NCBI GenBank assembly: GCA_030068145.1
Contig: JAPJBO010000967.1
Coordinates: 18,970 to 82,969, forward strand
Direction of reading: 5' to 3'
Origin: Diplonema papillatum
Lineage: Eukaryota > Euglenozoa > Diplonemea > Diplonemida > Diplonemidae
DNA: 64,000 nt
Of this stretch, positions 43,609-53,629 are shown in pieces. Positions within the stretch are counted from its first letter, which is position 1. Each line of letters begins with the position of its first letter. The notes under the pieces are model-generated. The model saw only the letters and a list, made by a program, of their open reading frames with translations, did no database searches and was not told where the DNA came from. The translations under genes and the position numbers were made by a program.

Positions 43609-44973
43609 TTATCGGTTGATGTGGGTGGTGAGCGGGGAGGGTCGCAGGGGAGCCAGGGTTTGCGCCATGTGCGTCGGGGACGTGATGCGCGACAGCGGCC
43701 GCGAGACGGACATCTCGGGGGAGGTCGGCAGGTGCTGCGAGGACAGCGCCGCCTTGAGGCCCCTGTTCTCCGCTTCGAGGGTCAGCACGCGGTCCTGCAG
43801 CGACGACACCGCCGACAGCAGCAGCGAGACTGCCTCGTCGTGGCCCGCGGCCGAGGAACCGCCCGGGCCGGCGGACGCGAGCTTGTCGCGCGCTTTTTCG
43901 ACGCCGGCCCACAGGTCCGACGACGACAGCGTCGGCGGCATCCCGGCTGAAACCGTCGAGAACGAAGCGTTCAGCGGGCTCGACGCCGTCGACGACGGCG
44001 AAGATGCGCTGCCGGAAGGCCCGTTCGCCGGCTGGGGAGGCGTGCCGGAGGACTGCTGCTGCAGCTGCTGCTGCTGCTGCTGCAGCAGCTGCTGCTGCTG
44101 CTCCTTCCTCCGGCGGGCTTTGAGGAGGCGCTTGCCGTCCGCGAGGTCGTTTGCCTCCTTGCGGGGGCAGACGCCGTCGGACTGGATGGACTGCTGGCTG
44201 GCGGAAGTTTTGAGCGGGGACGGCGACACGGAGCGTGGGGGTGAGTCTTCGCCCCACGCCGCTTTCCGAAGGATGCTCGATCTCGGAGACGCACTCGGAT
44301 CGAAGACGGGGATCTTGAGGACTTCCACATCGTTGTACTCGTCGACGCCCAGCTTGGGGGAAGACGGGCGGATGTCAAGGGTGGGAGGGGGGGCAATTCC
44401 GGTGATCGACCGCTTCGGGCACTCAGAAGAGAGGTGGCGCTCGACGTCGACCGCCAGCATCGCGGCGTCGCACCGGGGGCAGACCGCGGGCAGCTTGGGG
44501 CAGTCCTTCGAGGCGTGCCGCGCCATTTTGTCGCGGGGGATCAACCGTTTGCACATCTCGCACGTGATCGGCAGCAGCTGCTTGCAGATCTTCGCGTGCG
44601 GCTCCCTGTCGGCCAGCGGGCCGGACCAGGCGCATCCCCGCACGTCGTTCGGACACCGGACGAGGAGTTGTTTGGCTTTGCTGGTCAAAGCAGGTGTCGG
44701 CCGCAGGTCATTCGCCGTCAGCTTCACTTCGCAGCCTGTCACGGGGCAGCAGGTGCTTGTCTCGAGGAGGGGGACGATGCACTGCTTGCAGTAATGATGC
44801 CCGCACGCGCTGCTCGTGACCGGGTCGTTGACGACGCCGGCTCCGATCGCGCACACCAGCTCCCGAGGGGGCTCGCTGAGAAAGAGGTGCACTTTGTGGC
44901 AAGCATCGCTCAGCCCCGCGTAGCTGAACCCGACGCTGCGGCGCCTCTTCAGAGAGTCGCCTTCGGTGCTCAT
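43609..44973 (-). CDS. RING-like / TRAF-type zinc-finger protein with coiled coil
   Basis: 454 codons from an ATG at 44973, single exon. Residues about 41-81 form a RING-like finger: C41, C57-G-H59, C62-x2-C65, C76-x4-C81. The usual second ligand is replaced (CAIG instead of CxxC). Residues about 107-190 hold TRAF-type fingers with the spacing C...C, HAKIC, CEMC, HASKDC, CPRC, HLSSEC. After a Ser/Pro-rich linker come a Gln-rich stretch (about 300-320) and a short Leu-zipper-like helix near 405-425. Proteins of this layout are usually ubiquitin ligases or TRAF-like signalling adaptors in the cytosol. The missing ligand makes catalytic activity uncertain. Confidence 0.85.
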   Translation of the reverse strand: MSTEGDSLKRRRSVGFSYAGLSDACHKVHLFLSEPPRELVCAIGAGVVNDPVTSSACGHHYCKQCIVPLLETSTCCPVTGCEVKLTANDLRPTPALTSKAKQLLVRCPNDVRGCAWSGPLADREPHAKICKQLLPITCEMCKRLIPRDKMARHASKDCPKLPAVCPRCDAAMLAVDVERHLSSECPKRSITGIAPPPTLDIRPSSPKLGVDEYNDVEVLKIPVFDPSASPRSSILRKAAWGEDSPPRSVSPSPLKTSASQQSIQSDGVCPRKEANDLADGKRLLKARRRKEQQQQLLQQQQQQLQQQSSGTPPQPANGPSGSASSPSSTASSPLNASFSTVSAGMPPTLSSSDLWAGVEKARDKLASAGPGGSSAAGHDEAVSLLLSAVSSLQDRVLTLEAENRGLKAALSSQHLPTSPEMSVSRPLSRITSPTHMAQTLAPLRPSPLTTHINR

Positions 44974-45000
44974 TCACCCTCAGCCGCCCGCAGGGCAGCC

Positions 45001-45780
45001 CACACGTGTTCGTCTATCCTCTTTGTTTCGATGTTTTGTCGTTCCGTTCCTCTTCCTGGCTGTTTCGAAGGCAACTGAAGTGGTGGCAACTGCACTCTTC
45101 AGGCTGTGCGCCGGTGCCACTCTATTTTGTCAGACACACTGGGCGACAATGGTGTCCAGCGCCATCTCACAGTTTCACTGAGGGAGTTGGTGCACCACGA
45201 AAAGTCGATTAGAGAACTTAACACATGGTTGGTTCAAAGAAAAATTCAAGTTTTACGATGTCAGGCTCGCCTCTCCCAATCGCGGAAAGGTACGAAGCAC
45301 GATTCCCTGCAAGGTGGATGGAAGGTGACCTCGCCCAAGCTCGTTCCCCCGGGTTAAGGCAGTCACTCAACATTCCCTTGCGCTAGTGCTATCAGTTACA
45401 AAGACGTGTTCTTACTTCTCCCTTTCTTCTAGGCAGTTCTCGTCAGACAATACGAAGAGCAGAAACTCCCACTTGATCGCCACGACGATTGGATAGAGCA
45501 CTCCTCTTCTATTTTCGTTCTGGGCTATGGCCGTCAGGGCTGGCATTTGTCTTGTCCATGGTGCAACGTGATTCTCCTGTGCGCCTCTACTAGTTGTTGC
45601 CAGCTGCTGTCTAGTGTAGAGGTTTCCTACACTAACGTAGACGCGAAAGTTGCCAAACTGGGGGACTGACCCTTGGGGAGCAAGCGCGATACTCGAAAAG
45701 GTAAAGGAGCCACAGGAGAGGTAGTAGGCGAGTGAAAAACAGAGCACCAACAAGCCATCGGGGTTGCCAGCAGCATATAC
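45001..45780. other. Short intergenic gap or 3' part of the neighbouring membrane-protein gene
   Basis: Minus frames here (45412-45837 and 45632-45856) contain hydrophobic stretches such as LVGALFFTRLLPLLWLLYLF, which may be an exon of the gene that starts at 47049 in a different splice phase. Confidence 0.3.
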
Positions 45781-45785
45781 TGGTT

Positions 45786-47049
45786 TCAGTCCGACCAGCA
45801 GTCCGGGTTTCCCAGATGGAAGGATGGTGCCTGCCAATCATGTAAGCTACCTGCAACGCGATTCTAATGCATGTGTGTGTGTATCTATTTCGAGCCAGAG
45901 CTGACCCTTACCTAGCCCTTGTAGGAAAATGAGAAGCCGAAAAGCCAAACATGAGCATAAATGCAAGAGCTGGCCTTGGCTCACCTGTCGGGTGATGCTT
46001 CTGAGAAGGCGGCCGTCCTACCGGGAAATTCTTGATCTTCCGGGCGGGCCGCCAGTGCAGTTCGGATGCTATCGAATCACTCCAGCGACGATCAGCACGA
46101 GCAACAAGTATACAACCGGCTCGCCCCTCGAAAGAGCTGCTGCTGCTAACGCAAAGCCAACGTGAGGTATTGCTGCACTTCACTCGGTCTTCTCCCTTCG
46201 CTGCGCTTGAAAGCAACGAGAAGTGAACAGGTACGCGTTTACCAAGACAACGAACAAGATGACGGCCGCCTCTGTCGGTCGTATATTTTAGCGTTTATTT
46301 TCAGAATGAAAGTACGTTGAAGATAAAACAGTGGCGCCACCTAATCTCAGGACTACCCACGTGATAAAGCCGTTAAGCACTGGGAATTTTAAGTACACGG
46401 AACGCGGATCAGCATGCACAGCCGTTAAGCAACGGCAGCCGGCTTATCCGTGACATCTGTTAGCGTTTATTCTGGTTTAGAGATCCGGTGTTTTTGGTCT
46501 CCTGGGGGGGTTCTGGGGGGGTATGGTGGCATCTCAGAACCACCTGCCAAAGAGCAGGAATCACGCATAAACAGAATACCTGTTTCTTCTTGATTGAGGG
46601 AACGTACGCTACCCGATGACACGCGATGGAACAGACGGCGCCCCAGGCTCATGAAGAGAATGACTTCCAGCACGTGTACGATGGCGTTGGCACGTAGGAG
46701 CCCCACATTGTTGATGTCAAACGCGAGCAGCAGCCGCAGCGAGGTCAGCGAAGCAAGGACGAACCCGTACCACACGTGGAATTCCTCACCTGTGGGGGGG
46801 TGCTTGTGAAGAATGGGTTACCCTCCTCAAAAAAGGGTGCTAACACAGGTACCAACCAAGTTAGGTCCCACTAGTCTTACTGCTGCGGAAGACTACACGC
46901 TGTGTAGAAAGAGGTCGCGTGTACATACTTTCAGGGTACGGGAACATGGCCGGCGCCATCTCGTGCACTCTCCGACCGCAGAGCAGCTGTGCTAGGGGTA
47001 CAATTTCAAAGACAACGAGAACCACGAGCCAGCTTCGAAATAAATCCAT
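45786..47049 (-). CDS. Small multi-pass membrane protein, possibly ERG28-like, spliced
   Basis: Exon 1 is 47049-46929 (MDLFRSWLVVLVVFEIVPLA, 40 codons plus one base), with donor CTGAAA|GTATGT. Exon 2 is 46789-46580, entered through CCCACAG|GTGAGG in matching phase. It encodes HVWYGFVLASLTSLRLLLAF then DINNVGLLRANAIVHVLEVI, and leaves by the strong donor AACAG|GTATTC. Exon 3 from 45850 (acceptor GTTGCAG) would add 20 codons to a stop at 45786, giving 131 residues. Alternative phases give a longer hydrophobic end. An N-terminal RSWLV, an AFDI/N segment between two membrane helices, and a total near 140 residues resemble ERG28, the ER scaffold of sterol C4 demethylation. The match is by eye and weak. 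Confidence 0.4.
46285..46510. repeat. Partial repeat T fragments within intron 2
   Basis: tagcgtttatt occurs at about 46289 and 46459, followed by diverged copies of the T-family ggttt...gagatccggtgttttt block. They lie in the proposed 729-nt intron 2 of the membrane-protein gene. Confidence 0.5.
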
Positions 47050-47509
47050 CGCACCTTCTTTTCCTCCCAGGACCCACCACTACCCGCAGACCTTAGAGTT
47101 GTCTCAAGCCCACTCACACGCTGTGCACGTAGTTAGCACCCGGGAGAAAATAAATGACACGGAACTCTCTGGCGACCTTCAGCACCGACGAAGTACGGAG
47201 ACCTGACAAAACACAACACCCTCTACACCTCAGCAGCCGTAATAACAATACAGTACAAGCACACGCCAGAATGAAGGTGCAAGAAGGAAGAGTGTTGCTA
47301 CGTTCGGCTTCATCCCTTGAACATGAAGCGAGGCTAGAGGGTGATACTTTCACCAGAAATTGGCTATTGCATGTCCTGTAGGCGTTCATCGAATTGGTCT
47401 AGTCTGACCTGTTTTCGGCTTTTAACCCAAGGTCCAAACCCTGCCTAACGATTTCGTCAAAAAATCTTAAGGTGATAGCCTCCACGATTTGGTTTTATTT
47501 CCAGCTCAC

Positions 47510-49494
47510 CTCAAATGTGTGCACAGGGGGCACGTTTCCTTTGAGATGTGGGGGTCAACGCCAACGTTGATTTCCAGATCAACTTCGCACTCCGGCAACT
47601 TGATCTTCGAGAGTAGATCACGGACCGGCGCCTTGTCCGGACTGTTGCCGAGACTATCGCTTACTGAGTCTCGCCAGAAGAGTCGGAGGGCCTCTTCTGG
47701 GCAAAAGGTGATGTTGAGGTGGAGCTTGTTGAGAACGCGCCAGAGACGGGAATAGGATACGAAGACTCGACCGTTCGAATTAAGGAACGACGGGCTGGCA
47801 GGGGTTCCTAGGGCTATAAAAGCGGCTTTAACGCTGTCCATGTCCAAAGACGCGAAAGATGCACTATGAATAGGGAGCATAGTCCGCTCTCTCCACTCTG
47901 ACCGGAGCTTGCGTAGTTCGACGGCGGCTGCTTCTGCAGACACCTCTTCGCGGGCCATGCGGTGTTCGAGCGCTTCCACGTCGTCAGCGTACAGTGTGAC
48001 AAACGGGTCAAACGTTGAGCACGGAGGGGAGCAGCTGGCGCAGCTGTTTAGTTTTAAGTGCGGCGGTATATGATCCCCTTCGGTCTTGGGGGATGACAGT
48101 TCTTGCCTCCGAGCTCGTTCCTGGATCCACTCTTCTCTTTCCGATTCAGCCGATGAACAGGCTACGGGGTTGAGTGAAGTGGCTAGAGTCGCTGCCGCGT
48201 CGTCTAAAGCGGAGCTGACACCGCGATGCCTGCTAGGAGGTATCTCCACCTCAATGACAGGGGGGAGGTGAGCGATGATGCACGCTTGGTGCGCACAGGG
48301 GATTGGGGCGCTCCTGGACAGAGGGTTTCGTTCTTTGGGTGGGCGATCGTTGTGATTGCAGTCATCTTCGGGAAAGCTCGGAAGCCGTTTTCTTCCAAGA
48401 GACTCGTGGGTACTGGCGGACAGGGAGAGAAAAAGAGCTTTCGCGAGTCTAACGGCGTGCACCACCACACAGTGAAACTTCGGGAGCATCATTATGAGCC
48501 GCTCAACGGTGAGCAACAAGGGGTCTGTGCAGCCCCGATGGAGGGAAGCAGCGTAGAACGATGCAGCAGCGAAATACTTCCCGACGTCGCTTGGGTCGAG
48601 CACATCAGTAGGCAACTCCGCGTTTTGCCCGAGCCCGGAGTGCACGTACGCAGTCAGGTCGCACCTGTCGATCACACTGACCAAGTTCAGTGCAGTCATT
48701 TCGACGAGCAACTGGCCCGAGAACAGCGCCGCAGACGCTTCTGTCGGGCTAGCTCTGCCGGTTTCCACACCCCGGAGGTAGTAAAGCAGGTGCCGCTTGT
48801 TTCCATCAGGCGCGCCGATCACCTCAAAATGGAGGTGGGTGCCCACTGTAATAATGTCTCCGTCCCGGCATGTGTCTGTGGCACCTGCGACGCACGCATC
48901 TTCGCCACCGTAGATCGCCACACCTGTGAAAGCAGCGGCCACGTCCGCGTTTCCTCCCATGAAGGACCAGTGGTCACTTGTTGTGAGGACGGTTGTAACT
49001 GGGATCAGCTCGGTCTTTGGTAAGTCGAAGACCTCGTGCGAGATGTATTCAATGACCGGCAGTATTGGCATGCTCGGGCCCATTGTGTTGACTAGGCATG
49101 CGGCCTTCGGCGGTATACCTGAGCCAAGGTGTTCGACAATCAAGTGCGCAGTGATTCGCCCTCTGTTATACCCCAACTTGAATATTCGTGCGGATACCCC
49201 ACCTCGCTCGACGGTGAATCCGGGCAACTCCAATACAAATGGGTGTCTTGCGGCGGACTCACGAATTTGGTGGAACCACCCGAGGTGCGCGACATATACG
49301 TGCTGCGCAATCCCGTCAACGTAGCGGTGCAGCCCCCTGCACAGCCATGCTGATGCTGCCGCAGGGATCGCCAACACCCCCGCGAGCAGCCCAAGCGCAG
49401 CAAAAAGTACGATCGTGACAGCGCTGACAAGGAGTAGCACATAATGTGTAACAACCTCCCGCAGACCCCCAGATGCGACGTTCGAGCCGCCCAT
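47510..49494 (-). CDS. Membrane-anchored glyoxalase II-like pseudoenzyme, 3' end probably spliced
   Basis: ATG at 49494. Residues about 15-50 form a hydrophobic hairpin or anchor. Residues about 113-357 follow the order of hydroxyacylglutathione hydrolase: HLIVEH, AACLVN, TTVLTTSDHWSFMGGN (family TTHHHWDHAGGN), YGGEDACVAGATDTCRDGDIITVG, IGAPDGNKRHLLYYL (family ATPCHTSGHICYFV), LFSGQLLV (family FTGDTLFV), LPKFHCVVVHAVRL (family RVYCGHEYT). Most metal ligands are replaced: two His and the Asp of THxHxDH, the His of the CH motif, and the bridging Asp. The fold may remain without the binuclear site. Residues about 380-660 are unlike any family I know. The frame ends TTGAG|GTGAGC, a textbook donor, so the stop at 47506 is probably intronic and the protein continues in an exon I cannot place. 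Role unknown. Confidence 0.7.
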
Positions 49495-50584
49495 TAGGAG
49501 GACCAGCTATGTGCCCGCTACCCTTCGCACTCCTCCCTATTTCGGAGTAGGATGGAGATACCTGGGGTTTAAGGGGCACGCTGCTGGAAGGGTTTCATAA
49601 TTTTTTACTGTTGCGAGACCCGGTTGGAGTATCGACACGAGAAGGCGAGTATTGCAAAGTCGCTGAACAAAGATTTTTGAAATACGTTGTCCTTACCCAA
49701 TGGTTTCCCTGGTGTTGTGGTTGCACTGTTTTGGACTTACGACTCATCTTCCTGCCAGTTGCGCCTGTTGTTCGGGTGGAGGTCGTGTCACAGCTTCTGA
49801 GTGCGACGAGTCATACCCAAAGGAACGAAGAACCCGAGGTTCGACCGCCACGCCAACTGTTTCGCACGTTTCTGTATTTTCAGTATTCGCTTACTCGCTC
49901 GCGAATGGACAAGCTTGAGCTGGCGCGGGGTGGCGTGGCATTTCGGTGCACGCGGTACGGGGGGCAAAGCATAGGTAGGGCACACAGCGAGTGGGTTGAA
50001 AGGTAGCCGGTTCCTGTCGTACTCCGCTTTTCGTACACGAGCTGGCAGTAATCTGGATCATCTTCGGACTGCCCATTCTTCAGTCCACTGAGCCGGTCTC
50101 GCGCTTGAACTCGTCAACTTTGTATTAATCTTCAAGCGAGTGACGCGGTTTGCTGACGCTCGAAGCTGTTTTAACATGTGCGCGTGAAGGGTCAGAGAAA
50201 GAGAGTTGAAGTATGGCTAAAGAGAAAGAGAGGACACAACAAACAAGCCAAAGGGTGTAGCCCAAGGGATGTGGTAGTCACGCCTTAGCAGTTCCAGGGC
50301 CTCTCTCCACCCACCTGTATGTGTTCTCGTGGCCATCGCTACCGCGCTGACCCTTTCGAGAGAGAGGGAGTGGGTGGAAACGTTGGCGGAATGCTTTGTT
50401 TGCTTGGTGAAAGCAGATGTGAGTATTGAGCGACCAAATAAGTTTTTAACGTGGTAGAATGTTTGCGAGATGCTCGTACTTTCGCTCGCGTTGTTCTGAA
50501 TGCAGAGACGGTCCCGTGCGCACTTCACCCGTTCCATGCTTCTAAGAATGTGAATGGTCCGAGTGTAAACAGCGCACTCCTCGT
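49495..50584. other. Intergenic region between peroxidase and glyoxalase-like genes
   Basis: Must contain the 5' region of the glyoxalase-like gene and the 3' region of the peroxidase gene. No supported frame or obvious promoter word. Confidence 0.4.
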
Positions 50585-51805
50585 CTACAGGCTAAGTCTG
50601 AACTCTTGGTCCGGCTTCCAGCACTTTTTCTCCTTTGCCCAAACATCGCCTTGAGTGACAAGCTTTTCCCAAGCTGCCGAGAAAGCAACGTCAAGCTTGT
50701 GGAGGTCAGTTGCGTACTCGTGGACGATCCGGCTGTATTCAGGGTCGTATGTGAGCGCTACGTCGGTCGTCATCATTATCAGTCCTGGTTTCTGCGGTAT
50801 GCGCCACTGGTAGTGGCCGCCAGGACCTTTGTACACTTCGTACGACTTGCCGAAATTGTTGAGCAGTTGGAAGAACTCGTTGTCCCATGCAAACGGGTCT
50901 GTCGTCCACGGGCCGTCGATACCGCTGGTGTAGGTGTTCGGGCCCTTCCCGTCGCCGCAAAGACCGGGCCAGGGGTTGTTCGGTTGCTGGTTGGGTGCAG
51001 GGCCGGCACCCTTTGGACAGGCACCATGGGTGCGACCAAAAGCATGGCCCCCGCCGATGAGGGCGACCGTCTCGGTGTCGTTCATGCCCATCCTCCCGAA
51101 GACGTCACGGATTTCGAGCACGCTGTGTGTCGGGTCCGGGATGCCCAGGTAACCTTCTGGGTTCACATAGATCAGTCCGACGGTGGAAGTCCCTAACGGC
51201 GGCTTGCAGTCGCCTTGAAAAGGGCAAGGAGGTTGCTCCGGACCCGGTCCGAGAGGCGCACTGGTGCTACCGTCGGCGTCATCTACCCTTCCGGCACAAA
51301 TTTCAGTCACAGGGCCTCCCATGTGCAGGACCGACGAGGTCCCTGCCAGAATGAACAGATCGCCCCAGCTGAGCGCGTCTCCGTACTTCTGCTTGATGGG
51401 CCAGAGCAAACCACGTGCCTTGTCAAGGTTGGTGTTGTCTGGCCAGCTGTTTTCTGGCTGGAACCTCTGTCTGCCCCCACCACACCCGCCTCGTCCGTCG
51501 GTGTTCCGGAATGAGCCTGAGCAGTGCCAGGCGAGTCTCACGAAAAGCCCACCGTAGGACTGTCCAACCTTCGATGTCGGAGAAATGTCTGCTGGCCAGC
51601 ACTCCTGCGACATTGTCAACATGTGCACGATGTCACGGACAACGGACGGGATGTCCAGAGTCTTGAGGGCCGTGTTGTATTCCTCGAGCGTCGGGATCGT
51701 AGCATTGTCACTTGGAGGCGTACCGTGAAGCGCTCCTGGGCACAGACCTGCAGCAACACCGCAGATCACGAACGAGAGGAGCGGTCTCATCATAATTTGG
51801 TTCAT
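50585..51805 (-). CDS. Secreted single-domain KatG-type haem peroxidase
   Basis: 406 codons, single exon, ATG at 51805. Residues 1-28 look like a signal peptide (MMRPLLSFVICGVAAG). The rest is one class I peroxidase domain of the catalase-peroxidase type. Distal R90, W93 and H94 (RLAWH) are followed by DGRGGCGGGRQRF. IYVNPEG has Y213, FGRMGMND has M239, GGGHAFGRTHG has proximal H254, and MTTDVAL has the Asp partner D348. Thus the Trp-Tyr-Met trio that forms the KatG cross-link is present, although the protein has only the N-terminal half of a normal KatG (about 730 residues). The region with KatG's mobile arginine is missing. Peroxide removal in the secretory pathway, plastid or outside the cell is likely. 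Extra Cys (C95, C108, C170, C194, C200, C263, C283) suggest disulphides. Confidence 0.92.
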   Translation of the reverse strand: MNQIMMRPLLSFVICGVAAGLCPGALHGTPPSDNATIPTLEEYNTALKTLDIPSVVRDIVHMLTMSQECWPADISPTSKVGQSYGGLFVRLAWHCSGSFRNTDGRGGCGGGRQRFQPENSWPDNTNLDKARGLLWPIKQKYGDALSWGDLFILAGTSSVLHMGGPVTEICAGRVDDADGSTSAPLGPGPEQPPCPFQGDCKPPLGTSTVGLIYVNPEGYLGIPDPTHSVLEIRDVFGRMGMNDTETVALIGGGHAFGRTHGACPKGAGPAPNQQPNNPWPGLCGDGKGPNTYTSGIDGPWTTDPFAWDNEFFQLLNNFGKSYEVYKGPGGHYQWRIPQKPGLIMMTTDVALTYDPEYSRIVHEYATDLHKLDVAFSAAWEKLVTQGDVWAKEKKCWKPDQEFRLSL

Positions 51806-51914
51806 TCTTTTGTTCTCTTCAAAATCGTCGGCCTCGCTTGCACGATGTGGAAATAGTTCGTAAAAGGGACCGGCTCTGACAATTCAAAGACAAGATCTGT
51901 GGCGACTCACTTAG

Positions 51915-52005
51915 AACAGGTACAAAATACTCGAGGGGCTGCCTTTGTGCTCACTTCGAAGGAGGTAGAGGGAGAAACACAACTACAAAGTGGGTCTTTT
52001 GTGTC
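51915..52005 (+). repeat. Repeat X fragment next to the broken RT relic
   Basis: aaatactcgaggggctgcct through caaagtgggtcttttgtg matches 19510-19605. Confidence 0.65.
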
Positions 52006-52011
52006 TAACAA

Positions 52012-53014
52012 ATGCAATTTGTCAAGAACAAAAACTCGATGGCATTCCGATGGGGACATATGTGCTCGCCTGAACTGATGCACACGTTGGCTGCCTCAGC
52101 AGCAGGAGATCCCAGGTACGTGATTGCGGCATGTGCGGCCAAAGGTGTCACCACCCACGTGTGGCTTGACAACATCCGATACACGGGTGATCGATCAGAT
52201 GTGGAGCGGGAAGCACAGCGGCTGGACAACGTGGCCCAGAAGTACTGGATTACCTGGAAACAGGCTGATAGTGTGGATTTGGGTGAACAGTATGATTCTT
52301 AGGTGTTGCGTTTGACCACAAAGCAAAGACAGTTTCTCCTGCGCAAAGTTGTTGCACGCAGTTGACCTACTGCTGCAGACCACTGCATCCGAGCTGGAGT
52401 CGTTGGGGGGAAGATTGTTGCACGCAAGCGCGGTGGCAGCTGTTTCCCCGGGTGAATTTTGGTTTGCCTTGAAGTTCTAGAGGCGGGTCATGAATGCACT
52501 CAACCGAGAAGAACAACAAGAAGGAGACATCGTGACAGTACCCCCATCGGCAAGGCGGGAGCTGCAACGGTGGGGCAACGCGGTACAGGAATCGAGAAGG
52601 ATGTTCCAGGACTTACCAAAACCGACAGCGACTGTCTTCGTTGATGCCTCGTTGTCTGGCTGGGGAGGGGTAGTCGTAGACCGGATAACGGCCGAGATAA
52701 CGGTCTTTGGAGAAAAATGGAACTCCCAGTTGGACATACGGGTGGACAACACGACAGTGATGGGAGCAGCAAGGAAGCGAATGAGTTCCCGTTCATTCGC
52801 TTTGAATGAGGCCGTTCTCGCAGCTATCCACCGGCTCAAGGAACTCAACTGTTCCTGGTCGGGCTGGGTGAAGTCCGCAGACAACCCAGCTGATCTTCCA
52901 TCCCGGGTGCACCCGTCGCAACTAGCTTCCCCAGCACTGGTACAGGAGGTCGCACAAGCAATCAGGGCCTTTTTAACTGGCGACCTATATGACCCCCATA
53001 TGACCCCTATATGA
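52012..53014 (+). pseudogene. Broken reverse transcriptase-RNase H of a DIRS-order (Ngaro/VIPER-like) retroelement
   Basis: 52012-52302 encodes the end of an RT palm with VWLDNIRYTG at the place of the YxDD motif. The sequence then shifts frame (about 52280-52330 and 52350) through the connection region (LLHASAVAAVSPGEFWFALK), where an in-frame TAG interrupts near 52480. From 52490 a 174-codon frame carries an RNase H fold: VFVDASLSGWGG, DNTTV and NPADLPSR. No 5' gag or recombinase is attached. The element is dead in this copy. Its orientation is opposite to the DIRS-like element at 56-59 kb. Confidence 0.75.
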
Positions 53015-53505
53015 CCCCTATATGACCTCCATATGACCCCCCCCTATGACCAAAAAGGTCGAGTTGGTGTCCTACAGGTGAAGTATACAGGAGTAAGGTG
53101 TGGATGGCGTCTTGATTCAAAAGGTTCAAAAAAGGTCGAGTTGGCGTCCTAAAATTTGTGAATCAAAAAAGGTCGAGTTGGCGTCCGAGAGGTGAATGAA
53201 TCAAAAAAGGTCGAGTTGGCGTCCTAAAGGGGAATGAATCAAAAAAGGTCGAGTTGGCGTCCGAGTAGGACGCCATCGGGAACGGTGCCAACTGGGTCAG
53301 ATTGTTTCAGCGTATGAGGTCCCTATTTCAGTTCATTTACGTTTCGTTTGCAACACTCACAGTTCGTCTGTTTAGGAGCACTTGATTTCAGTGTGTGGAA
53401 GACCCATTTCAGTGTGCTCGTGATTCGTTTGCAACACTAAACACCCGTCTGCCTTGGAACAGACCCCCATATGACCCCTATATGACCCCTATATGACCCC
53501 TATAT
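52978..53505. repeat. Short tandem arrays: atatgacccc words and aaaaggtcgagttggcgtcc units
   Basis: tatatgacccc-type words (52985-53050 and 53465-53505) bracket five units of about 35-40 bases that begin aaaaaaggtcgagttggcgt (53050-53265). Between them is a non-repeated piece (53280-53460). Confidence 0.85.
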
Positions 53506-53570
53506 CATGCAGGGTCAAAACCTTGTGTCTTTTTAAAACGCTCCCGCGGGGCCGATGGAGCCCAAAAAAG
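53506..53570 (-). mobile_element. MITE family M, terminal fragment
   Basis: catgcagggtcaaaaccttg end plus aaaacgctcccgcggggccg, that is, the right end of the family in reverse. It is flanked by ATAT on the preserved side and truncated in a spot followed by poly-A. Confidence 0.75.
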
Positions 53571-53629
53571 TACATTTGCGCCGGTAAAGACCGGCGCCTA
53601 GCGAGACTAGAGGCAGCAGTTGAAGTTCG

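Noticed and set aside
43496..44794. 432-codon plus frame opposite the RING/TRAF gene
   Set aside because: Ser/Cys/Arg-rich antisense shadow. The minus frame has the zinc-finger ligands in proper spacing.
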